NCBI RefSeq assembly: GCF_014647915.1
Contig: NZ_BMQC01000004.1
Coordinates: forward strand, 1 to 64,000
DNA length: 64,000 nucleotides
DNA from: Pilimelia terevasa
GTDB lineage: Bacteria > Actinomycetota > Actinomycetes > Mycobacteriales > Micromonosporaceae
Direction of reading: 5' to 3'
Below the pieces are notes generated by a model. It made no database searches. It saw nothing but the letters and a program-made list of their open reading frames with translations, and had not been told where the DNA came from. Position 1 is the first letter of the stretch, and every line of letters starts with the position of its first letter. Position numbers and translations under genes: made by a program. Below, piece after piece: positions 36,587-43,302 of the stretch.

Positions 36587-36990
36587 CGGGTCGGCCCCGG
36601 GCCGGCCGGCACCTGCGCAAGCGCCGCCGCGAGCGTCGCGGCGACGTCGGCGGCGTGCGCGGCGGCCGCGGCGTCGGTGGCGCCGTACGCGGCGGCGATC
36701 CGCTCCGCGGCGGTGGCCAGGGTGTCGGCATCGGCGACGTAGGCGTGGAGGGTGTCGATCGCGCGGACCATGGCGTGCCGGTACCGGTCCTGGGCCGCGG
36801 CGACGGCGCGGCTGCGGGCGTGGGCGCCGAAGGGGACCCCCTGGCCGAAGTCGGCGAGGACCGTGCGGGCGTGCGGGCGCAGCGTCGCCTCGTTCTCGGT
36901 GCGGACCTCGCGGGCGAACGCGCGCAGGCCGGCCGGGTCGACGCGGATCTCGGTGCGGCGCGGTCCTGGTGTCCAGGGGTCCACGGCCAT
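36583..36990 (-). CDS. EspC/WXG100-like type VII secretion substrate
   Basis: 135 residues, all helical. IRVDPAGLRAFAREVRTENEATL begins the first helix; a central turn has FGQGVPFGAHARSRAVAAAQDRYRHAM; the second helix ends in AATLAAALAQVP. This two-helix layout with the VDP-L---A start fits the ESX-1 EspC-type (T7SS target) family. It is first in a three-gene operon with the PPE-like and mycosin genes. No ESX ATPase (EccC) or channel gene is in the window, so the secretion machine must be elsewhere. Confidence 0.72.
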   Translation of the reverse strand: MAVDPWTPGPRRTEIRVDPAGLRAFAREVRTENEATLRPHARTVLADFGQGVPFGAHARSRAVAAAQDRYRHAMVRAIDTLHAYVADADTLATAAERIAAAYGATDAAAAAHAADVAATLAAALAQVPAGPGPTR

Positions 36991-37200
36991 GCGACCTCCA
37001 CTGTGCGCGGTCCGTCCGGGGGGAGCGCGGACCGCGCCGGCTGCCGCGCCGCCGGTCCACAGGGGAGCACGCTAGCCGATCCGCGCCGCCGGCACGGTCC
37101 CGCCCGCCGCGCGGCCTGCCGGCCGGGCCGCCGCGGACCCGCGCCAGCGCCGCGGACGGCGCCGCGCCGCGGACCGCGACGGCGCCGGGCGTGGTCGCCG

Positions 37201-37264
37201 GTCCGCCGCCTCCGCGGTCCGCCATCTCCGCGGGCCGCCGTCTCCGCGGGCCGCCGCCTCCGCG
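37201..37264. repeat. Four tandem copies of a 16-bp repeat upstream of pyk
   Basis: Units begin at 37201, 37217, 37233 and 37249. The consensus is SSCCGCCNNCTCCGCG, for example gtccgccgcctccgcg. Units differ only at the first two bases and two central bases. Three of the junctions create CCGCGG. A unit of 16 bp is not a codon multiple, and the region is non-coding and about 105 bp before the pyk start. Confidence 0.85.
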
Positions 37265-37357
37265 GGCCGGCGGCGGCCCGGAACCGCACCGGGCCGGCCC
37301 GCCGGCCGATGTCCGCTGTTCAGGTCCCGGTTGCCAGCGCTGCGGTGATCGCGGCGC

Positions 37358-37363
37358 TAGCCT
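37358..37363 (+). promoter_or_regulatory. Putative -10 box (TAGCCT) for leaderless pyk
   Basis: TAGCCT is followed by six bases and the GTG at 37370 (with an ATG directly after it at 37373). No SD is present. Same geometry as hisD, trpC and lgt. Confidence 0.55.
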
Positions 37364-37369
37364 GGGTGG

Positions 37370-38794
37370 GTGATGCGACGCGCGAAGATTGTCTGCACGA
37401 TCGGCCCTGCCACCGCCTCGGCCGAGGGGGTGCGCGGCCTGGTCGACGCCGGGATGGACGTGGCCCGGCTCAACTTCAGCCACGGGACGCAGGCCGACCA
37501 CGAGCAGGTGTACCGGCTGGTGCGGCAGGCCGCCGCGGACACCGGCCGGGCGGTAGGGGTCCTCGCCGACCTCCAGGGACCCAAGATCCGGCTCGGCCGG
37601 TTCGCCAGCGGATCCGCGCAGTGGCGGACCGGCGACGCGGTCGTGATCACCGGCGAGCAGGTCGAGGGCACCGACGACCGCGTCTCCTGCACCTACCGGG
37701 AGCTGCCGCACGAGGTGCGCGTCGGCGACCGGTTGCTGATCGACGACGGCAAGGTGGCCGTCCAGGTACGCGAGGTCGCCGGCCCCGACATCCGCTGCCT
37801 GGTGACCGAGGGCGGGCCGGTCTCGAACCACAAGGGCGTCTCGCTGCCGCACGTGGCGGTCAGCGTCCCGGCGCTGTCGGACAAGGACACCGAGGACCTG
37901 CGGTTCGCGCTGGGCCTGGGGGCGGACCTGATCGCGCTGTCGTTCGTGCGGTCGGCCGCCGACATCGACCTCGTTCACAAGATCATGGACGAGGTCGGGG
38001 TGCGCCGGCCGGTACTGGCCAAGGTCGAGAAGCCGGAGGCGGTGGACGAGCTGGAGGCGATCGTCCACGCCTTCGACGGCGTGATGGTCGCCCGCGGGGA
38101 CCTGGGCGTGGAGATGGCGCTGGACCAGGTGCCGCTGGTGCAGAAGCGGGCCGTGCAGCTCTGCCGCGAGCTGGCCAAGCCGGTCATCGTGGCCACCCAG
38201 ATGCTCGACTCGATGATCGAGAACGCCCGGCCCACCCGCGCGGAGGCCTCGGACGTCGCCAACGCCGTACTGGACGGCACCGACGCGGTGATGCTCTCGG
38301 GCGAGACCAGCGTCGGCCGGCACGCGCGGCTGACCGTGGAGACGATGTCCCGGATCGTCTCCACCACCGAGTCCGGGGAGATCCGGGTGCCGCGCCTGCA
38401 GCACTCCCCGCGGACCCACGGCGGCGCGCTGACGATCGCCGCCACCCAGATCGCCCTCAACGTCGACGCCAAGGCGATGGTCGCGTTCACCCAGACCGGC
38501 GACACGGTGCGGCGCCTGGCCCGGCTGCACTGCGACCTGCCGCTGCTGGCGTTCACGCCGGTGGAGGACGTGCGGAACCAGATGGCGCTGTGCTGGGGCG
38601 TGGAGAGCTTCCTGGTGCCGTTCGTCGAGCACACCGACGCCATGTTCGCCCAGGTCGACCACGCGATGCTCGACCTGGGCCGGGCCCGGCCCGGCGACTT
38701 CGTCGTGGTTGTCGCCGGCAGCCCCCCGGGCACGCCCGGATCCACCAACACCCTGCGCGTGCACCGGGTCGGCTCGCTGGCGCCGACCGCGTGA
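37370..38794 (+). CDS. pyk: Pyruvate kinase
   Basis: 474 residues from the GTG at 37370 (ATG at 37373 is the alternative). Final step of glycolysis: PEP + ADP to pyruvate + ATP, cytoplasmic homotetramer, needs Mg and usually K ions. N-terminal RAKIVCTIGPA, ARLNFSHGTQADH, VLADLQGPKIRLG, ALSFVRSAADI, catalytic Lys in VLAKVEKPEAVDEL, signature GVMVARGDLGVEMALDQVP, and ATQMLDSMIENARPTRAE are all intact. The C-terminal allosteric domain is present (VAFTQTGDTVRRLARL). tesB overlaps its stop by 4 bp. Confidence 0.97.
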   Translation: MMRRAKIVCTIGPATASAEGVRGLVDAGMDVARLNFSHGTQADHEQVYRLVRQAAADTGRAVGVLADLQGPKIRLGRFASGSAQWRTGDAVVITGEQVEGTDDRVSCTYRELPHEVRVGDRLLIDDGKVAVQVREVAGPDIRCLVTEGGPVSNHKGVSLPHVAVSVPALSDKDTEDLRFALGLGADLIALSFVRSAADIDLVHKIMDEVGVRRPVLAKVEKPEAVDELEAIVHAFDGVMVARGDLGVEMALDQVPLVQKRAVQLCRELAKPVIVATQMLDSMIENARPTRAEASDVANAVLDGTDAVMLSGETSVGRHARLTVETMSRIVSTTESGEIRVPRLQHSPRTHGGALTIAATQIALNVDAKAMVAFTQTGDTVRRLARLHCDLPLLAFTPVEDVRNQMALCWGVESFLVPFVEHTDAMFAQVDHAMLDLGRARPGDFVVVVAGSPPGTPGSTNTLRVHRVGSLAPTA

Positions 38795-39675
38795 GCGCCC
38801 CCGGTCCGGTGACCGGCCAGGAGGCCGTCGACGGCCTCCTGGCGCTGCTGGACCTGGAGCAGGTCGGCGACGTCACCTTCCGCGGGCGGTCGCCGCAGGT
38901 CGGGCCGCAGCGGGTGTACGGCGGGCAGGTGGCCGGGCAGGCGCTGGTGGCGGCCGGGCGCACGGTCGACCCGGGCCGGGCGGTGCACTCGCTGCACGGG
39001 TACTTCGTCCGCGGCGGCGACCCGGCCGCGCCGATCGCCTACGAGGTGGAGAACGTGCGCGACGGGCGCTCCTTCTCCGTCCGCCGGTCGGTGGCGGTCC
39101 AGCACGGGCGGCCGATCTTCTTCATGTCGGCCTCGTTCCACCGGGCCGAGTCGGGGCTGGAGCACCAGGCGCCCGCGCCGCTGGAGGTACCGGGGCCGGC
39201 GGAGCTGCCGACGATGGCGCAGCGGCTGGCGCGGTACCCGGAGCGGGCCGGGTACTGGGCGACGATGCCCCGGCCGATCGACGTGCGCTATGTCGGCGAA
39301 CCGGGCTGGGTGCCGCCCGGCGACCGCCCCCGCGACCCGTACCAGCGGGTCTGGATGCGGCTGGACGGCCGGCTGCCCGACGACCCGCTGCTGCACGCCT
39401 GCGCGCTGACGTACGCCTCGGACCTGTCGCTGCTGGACTCGGTCCTGGCGGTGCACGGCGAGTCCTGGGGGCCGGGCGGCGTGGTGGGCGCCAGCCTGGA
39501 CCACGCCCTGTGGTTCCACCGGCCGTTCCGGGCCGACGAGTGGTTCCTGTACGACTGCTGGAGCCCGTCGGCCCACGGCGCCCGGGGGCTGGCGACCGGC
39601 CGCTTCTTCACCGTCGACGGCCGGCACGTGGCCAGCGCCGTCCAGGAGGGCCTGCTGCGGCGCGTCGGCCAGTGA
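38791..39675 (+). CDS. tesB: Acyl-CoA thioesterase II
   Basis: 294 residues, double hot-dog fold. GTG start overlaps the pyk stop. Features: VYGGQVAGQALVAAGRTV, VHSLHGYFVRGGDPAAPI, VRDGRSFSVRRSVAVQHG, RVWMRLDGRLPDDPLLHACALTYASDLSLLDSVL (catalytic Asp in SDLSLLDS) and LDHALWFHRPFRADEWFLYD. It hydrolyses medium- and long-chain acyl-CoA to free fatty acid and CoA. Coupling to pyk is a conserved actinobacterial arrangement as far as I recall. It ends 3 bp from the convergent next gene. Confidence 0.95.
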   Translation: MSAPGPVTGQEAVDGLLALLDLEQVGDVTFRGRSPQVGPQRVYGGQVAGQALVAAGRTVDPGRAVHSLHGYFVRGGDPAAPIAYEVENVRDGRSFSVRRSVAVQHGRPIFFMSASFHRAESGLEHQAPAPLEVPGPAELPTMAQRLARYPERAGYWATMPRPIDVRYVGEPGWVPPGDRPRDPYQRVWMRLDGRLPDDPLLHACALTYASDLSLLDSVLAVHGESWGPGGVVGASLDHALWFHRPFRADEWFLYDCWSPSAHGARGLATGRFFTVDGRHVASAVQEGLLRRVGQ

Positions 39676-39678
39676 GCC

Positions 39679-40467
39679 CTACCGGGCCACGACGACCCGG
39701 TCGATGTCCGGCGCCGCGCCCGCCGGGTTGCTGAAGCCGAGGATGTTGACCCCGGCCCGCAGGGCGATCGGCACCGTGAGCGACCCGACCCGCCCGCCGG
39801 TGCCCGGGAACGCGGTACTGGCGGCGAAGGAGCCGTTGACGCTCAGGTTGGCCGCCCGGGTGCCCGCCGCCACGTAGTGGATGGTGACCCGCCTGGCGCC
39901 GCCCTGGGACAGGGGCACCCGGACACCCAGGCTGTTGCGGCCGCCCAGGTCGGTGACGACGAGGCCGCCGGAGGCGCCGCCGACGGCGCGGATGCGGGTG
40001 CCCGCGTTGAGGTCGTTGGTCGAGGACTCCGCCTCGAAGCTGAGCCCCGCCAGCCGGGTGGCCGGGCGGGTAGCGGGCGCGCGCGACGGCGACCGGGACG
40101 CCGCGGGGCTCGCGGACGCCCGGGCGCTGGGGCTGGCGCCGCGGATGGGCGCACCGGGGCGCAGGCTGGCGGAGGGCAGTACGGCGTCGGGGACGTCGAG
40201 TCCGGGCCCGGGGGTGCTCGGCCACTCCGTGTCGAGGGCGTCGGCGATCACGTGCTCCGCCGGCGGGGCGCTCTGCAACCGGGCGGCGATGGGCGCGCCG
40301 ACGGCCAGGGCCGCCGCGGCGGCGACGCCGACCAGCGCGCCGCGCGAGCGCAGGCGGCTGTGGGAGCGGTGCACGCCCGCGGAGTCGCTGGCCCGCTCGC
40401 TGGTGCGACCCGGCGCCGGCCGGCTGTCGCCGGGCCGGCGGCGGCGCCTTCGGTGCGACTCTGGCAT
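39679..40467 (-). CDS. Membrane-anchored protein with CBM6/35-like beta-sandwich
   Basis: 262 residues from the ATG at 40467. The N-terminal ~45 residues are basic (RRRRRRPGD, SERASDS). One transmembrane or signal-anchor segment follows (GALVGVAAAAALAVGAPIAA). A Ser/Ala/Pro-rich linker (about residues 110-150) leads to a domain of about 120 residues: LSFEAESSTN, GGASGGLVVTDLGGRNSLGVRVP, RRVTIHYVAAGTRAANLSVNG, and FGFSNPAG-type end (ILGFSNPAGAAPDIDRVVVAR). This order of segments is typical of carbohydrate-binding modules of the CBM6/CBM35 group. Probably binds a cell-wall or extracellular glycan. Transcribed alone. Confidence 0.8.
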   Translation of the reverse strand: MPESHRRRRRRPGDSRPAPGRTSERASDSAGVHRSHSRLRSRGALVGVAAAAALAVGAPIAARLQSAPPAEHVIADALDTEWPSTPGPGLDVPDAVLPSASLRPGAPIRGASPSARASASPAASRSPSRAPATRPATRLAGLSFEAESSTNDLNAGTRIRAVGGASGGLVVTDLGGRNSLGVRVPLSQGGARRVTIHYVAAGTRAANLSVNGSFAASTAFPGTGGRVGSLTVPIALRAGVNILGFSNPAGAAPDIDRVVVAR

Positions 40468-40753
40468 GGCGCGCTCCGTCCCCCAGGGTGCCGTCCGCGC
40501 CCCGGCCGGTCCCCGGGGCGGACCCGCCGGGCCCGCGGCGGACAGGCGTCCGGCGGTCGGCAGGAAGTCGACGGTAGCGGCCGGCGGCAGTCGCTCCAAA
40601 GGGGGAAAGTGGCCCGCAAAAGTCACCGTTTGGTCAGCCGGATTTCACGGCGAAACCGGTCTGGTGTCCGTTTGTGGTGCGTGTCGGGGAGTCGACCGGG
40701 TGGGTCCCGGGTGCCGTTGGGTTACCCGGGTTCCCCGGCCGGCCGACAGCGCC

Positions 40754-40759
40754 TAGCGT
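40754..40759 (+). promoter_or_regulatory. Putative -10 box (TAGCGT) at the end of a 300-bp gap
   Basis: TAGCGT is followed by eight bases and the ATG at 40768, a near-leaderless start. The gap 40468-40767 also holds the promoter region of the CBM-like gene on the minus strand; nothing else is recognisable there. Confidence 0.45.
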
Positions 40760-40767
40760 CTGTGCAC

Positions 40768-41151
40768 ATGACCAGCGACTACCTCCGCACCGCCGAAAGC
40801 CCGCCCTGCGTGCGCGGCCTCGGCCGGGCACAGGACGCCCTCGACGACCTGATGGCCCGCGTGGGCGTCGACGGCCTCACCCACGCCTTCGGCGACCCGG
40901 GCTTCCTGGCCCGGGTCGACCAGCACGCGGCCGACGTCCGCGAGGCGCTGCTGCGCGCCGGGCGCGCGATGACGCCGGAGGGCCTGGTGAGCTACGCCGC
41001 CTCGGTCACCGCCGCCGCCCGCCGGATGAACCTGTTCCTGCCCGAACCCGGCGAGGCCGACCCGGCCCGCCTGGACTGGGCCGCGGCCCCCTGGCACCTG
41101 CTGCGCCTGGTGGCCGTGTGCGGCATCGCCGAGGAGGCGGCCTGGGTCTGA
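40768..41151 (+). CDS. Small conserved actinobacterial protein (DUF6401-like)
   Basis: 127 residues, helical and without signal peptide or membrane segment. Segments such as LDDLMARVGVDGLTHAFGDPGFLARVDQHAADVREAL and YAASVTAAARRMNLFLPEPGE recur in short proteins that I associate with the DUF6401 group of Micromonosporaceae; the family name is a tentative recall. A Cys-containing C-terminus (VAVCGIAEEAAWV) ends the protein. No catalytic motif can be named. It stands alone, with a near-leaderless promoter on the left and a hairpin over its stop codon. Confidence 0.65.
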   Translation: MTSDYLRTAESPPCVRGLGRAQDALDDLMARVGVDGLTHAFGDPGFLARVDQHAADVREALLRAGRAMTPEGLVSYAASVTAAARRMNLFLPEPGEADPARLDWAAAPWHLLRLVAVCGIAEEAAWV

Positions 41152-41176
41152 GGCCCGCGGCGCCGGCCGGCCTCAG
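41148..41176. terminator. Hairpin spanning both convergent stop codons
   Basis: ctgaggcc (41148-41155) pairs with ggcctcag (41169-41176) around a 13-nt GC-rich loop. The arms contain the stop codons of the plus-strand gene (41149-41151) and the minus-strand gene (41173-41175). Confidence 0.5.
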
Positions 41177-42435
41177 CGGGTCGGCTGCGCGGTACCGGTG
41201 AGGGACACAAACTCCCGGCACGCCTCGCCGTTCTCGCCGGCCAGCAGCGGCCCCGGCCGCTGGCAGACGACCCGCAACTGCACGGTCTGCGCCGCCGCGA
41301 CGGCGACCGGGGACACGAAGTGGTAGTCCAGGTCGCGGAAGTTCGCCAGCGACAGGGTCAGCATCGTCTCGCCCGCGGCGATGACGTCGACCCGGCCCAG
41401 GTCGCCCTGCGGGTTCTGGATCACCAGGTCGGTCAGCGAGACGGTGGTGCGGCTGGGCACCGTGTACGTCTGGAGAGTGGTGGCGCCCAGGGCGGTCACC
41501 GACGCCAGCCGCTGGCGCAGCGGCCGGGGCGCGGCGGGCGGCCGCCCGCCGCTGCCCGCGGCCGCCTGCTGGGCGGCGTCCTCCGCCTTGCCCTCGGCCC
41601 GCGCCGCCTGCGCGGCGGCGTCGGCCGCCTGGACCCGGGCCTGCCGGGCCGGCTCGGCGGCCGCCTCGCGCGCGGTCGACTCCACGGCCGGCCGCAGCAC
41701 GAACGCCCACAGCGCCGCCAGGGCCAGCAGGGCGGCGACCAGGAGCGCCAGGCCGCGCAGCAGGGCCCGGGACAGGATCGGCTCCTGGATCGCCGTCGCC
41801 GACAGCATCGTGGGCGGCTGGCCCTCGTCGGCGGTGATGACGACCTGGAACGGCCGGCTGATCGGCTGTCCCCGCCACAGCAGCCCGCGGTGGCGGGCGT
41901 GCAGGTGGGCCAGCACCGTGCGGCCCGGCGGCAGCACCGTGCCGGTGGGGCGGATGCGGAACCGCAGGGCGTTGTCGGGGTCCACGGCCGACATGCCGAT
42001 GGTCAGCGGGGTGTTGCCGCGGTTGTCGATCGCCACCTGGTGGTGCCCGGTGCGGCGGGCCCGCGAGGTGCGCGGGGTGACCTCGCCGGTGGTGTCGCAG
42101 AACGGCAGCAGGGTCGCCATGCCCTCCGGGACGCTGGTCGTCTCCGGGTGCTCCTTGGGGGCCACCCGGATGCCGTACGGCAGGGGGCCGGCCGGCGCGG
42201 CGGCCGTCCGGGGCGGCCGGAAGGTCACCATCGCGTGGCCCTCGGTACCGGGGAACACGGTCAGGTCGGGCGGCTCCACTGTGGCCCAGTTGGCGGCGGG
42301 GCCGACGACGTCCAGGTGGTACGACTCGACCACGGCGCTCGCGTTGCGGACGGTGAGGGCGCACTGCGTCTCGCCGCCCGGCTGGAGCTTCGGGTCGGCC
42401 GGCTCCAGTGTCGCCAACGTCGTCGTCAACGTCAT
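41173..42435 (-). CDS. eCIS-flanking membrane protein with Ig-like domains (COG1470-type)
   Basis: 420 residues from the ATG at 42435. Residues ~1-210 form two Ig-like beta domains: TLEPADPKLQPGGETQCALTVRN, VVESYHLDVVGPAANWATVEPP, GHAMVTFRPPR, then VAIDNRGNTPLTIGMSAVDPDNALRFRI and LLWRGQPISRPFQVV. One transmembrane helix (about 228-250, LLRGLALLVAALLALAALWAFVL) and an Ala/Glu-rich coiled segment (about 255-310) follow, then a C-terminal beta domain (TVSLTDLVIQNPQGDLGRVDVIAAGE). Such proteins recur beside actinobacterial contractile injection loci. It could tether or sense the particle at the membrane; that is inference. Divergent from the LuxR gene. Confidence 0.78.
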   Translation of the reverse strand: MTLTTTLATLEPADPKLQPGGETQCALTVRNASAVVESYHLDVVGPAANWATVEPPDLTVFPGTEGHAMVTFRPPRTAAAPAGPLPYGIRVAPKEHPETTSVPEGMATLLPFCDTTGEVTPRTSRARRTGHHQVAIDNRGNTPLTIGMSAVDPDNALRFRIRPTGTVLPPGRTVLAHLHARHRGLLWRGQPISRPFQVVITADEGQPPTMLSATAIQEPILSRALLRGLALLVAALLALAALWAFVLRPAVESTAREAAAEPARQARVQAADAAAQAARAEGKAEDAAQQAAAGSGGRPPAAPRPLRQRLASVTALGATTLQTYTVPSRTTVSLTDLVIQNPQGDLGRVDVIAAGETMLTLSLANFRDLDYHFVSPVAVAAAQTVQLRVVCQRPGPLLAGENGEACREFVSLTGTAQPTR

Positions 42436-42441
42436 GGCGCC

Positions 42442-42447
42442 AAGGTA
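42442..42447 (-). promoter_or_regulatory. Putative -10 box (TACCTT) for the Ig-like membrane protein
   Basis: On the minus strand TACCTT is followed by exactly six bases (ggcgcc) and the ATG at 42435: the leaderless geometry again. Confidence 0.45.
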
Positions 42448-42521
42448 AGCCCTGCGGGGCAGTCCCCGCGGGCGTATCAACCAGCTCGCAGGTCGGGCCG
42501 TCCGGCGGCCGGTGCGCAGGT

Positions 42522-42535
42522 CCTTTGGGCAAAGG
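42522..42535. promoter_or_regulatory. Palindrome CCTTTG-GG-CAAAGG in the divergent eCIS regulatory gap
   Basis: Perfect 6+6 inverted repeat with a 2-bp centre. It lies 27 bp upstream of a TACGCT box (42562-42567) that could be the -10 of the LuxR gene, and about 75 bp from the divergent TACCTT box. Candidate operator for the LuxR-type regulator. Confidence 0.45.
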
Positions 42536-42620
42536 CCCGGTCCCGCCCGAGTGCCCGTGGGTACGCTCGTCGGGGGCGTTCGGGACGCGGGGAACCGCGG
42601 GTGAAAGGGGACGAACGGCT

Positions 42621-43244
42621 ATGGACCGGATTCCGGTATGTGTGTTCGCCGAGGACCCGATCTCCCAGGTCGGCCTCGCCGGCCAGCTCCGGCCGCGGCC
42701 TGAGGTCCTGGTCATCGACGCCGAGGACAGCGCCCGGGCGCGGGTGGCGCTCGTGGTCACCGAGGCGGTCGACGAGGCGGCGCTGCAGCAACTGCGCGCG
42801 CTGGGCCGCTCGCAGACCGCGCGGCTGGTGCTCGTGGCCACGCAGATCGCCGACGCCGACCTGGTCTCGGCGGTGGAGGCGGGCATCTCGGGCCTGGTCC
42901 GCCGCGCCGAGGCCAGCGCGGACCGGCTCGTCGCCGTGATCCAGGCCGCCGCCGCCGGGGAGGGGACGGTCCCGCCGGACCTGCTGGGCCGGCTGCTCGA
43001 CCAGGTCGGGCGGCTCCAGCGGCAGGTCCTCAGCCCGCGCGGCCTGCACTTCTCGGGGCTCGCCGAGCGCGAGGTGCAGGTGCTGCGGTTGGTCGCCGAC
43101 GGCCTGGACACCGCCGAGATCGCGGCGAAGCTGTGCTACTCGCAGCGGACCGTGAAGAACGTGCTGCACGACATCACCAGCCGCCTGCAACTGCGCAACC
43201 GCTCCCACGCGGTCGCGTACGCGGTGCGGCAGGGGCTGATCTGA
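42621..43244 (+). CDS. LuxR/NarL-type regulator with degenerate receiver, eCIS-linked
   Basis: 207 residues; AAAGGGG upstream of the ATG. The N-terminal ~115 residues resemble a response-regulator receiver (VCVFAEDPISQVGLAGQL keeps the acidic pair E11-D12). However, the strand that should carry the phospho-acceptor Asp reads VALVVTE (residues 42-48), so phosphorylation is unlikely. The C-terminal LuxR HTH is intact: LAEREVQVLRLVADGLDTAEIAAKLCYSQRTVKNVLHDITSRL, about residues 147-190 (key: AEREVQVL, AAKLCYSQRTVKNVL). It begins the run of genes leading into the injection-system locus and is a good candidate for its regulator, responding to something other than a kinase. Confidence 0.85.
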   Translation: MDRIPVCVFAEDPISQVGLAGQLRPRPEVLVIDAEDSARARVALVVTEAVDEAALQQLRALGRSQTARLVLVATQIADADLVSAVEAGISGLVRRAEASADRLVAVIQAAAAGEGTVPPDLLGRLLDQVGRLQRQVLSPRGLHFSGLAEREVQVLRLVADGLDTAEIAAKLCYSQRTVKNVLHDITSRLQLRNRSHAVAYAVRQGLI

Positions 43245-43302
43245 GCGCACGGCACGGACGACGGCGCGGTCGGCGACCACGGGGCGGGCGGGGGTGGTGC
43301 GG

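Larger units (their letters stand above)
36991..37369. other. Divergent promoter region between the T7SS operon and pyk
   Basis: 379 bp with no gene. It carries the upstream region of the EspC-like gene on the left, a run of four 16-bp tandem repeats at 37201-37264, a GC palindrome region around 37265-37278, and the pyk promoter near 37358. Confidence 0.6.

Noticed and set aside
36991-37369. CRISPR-like array from the 16-bp repeats upstream of pyk
   Set aside because: Units are directly tandem with no spacers and too short for CRISPR repeats.
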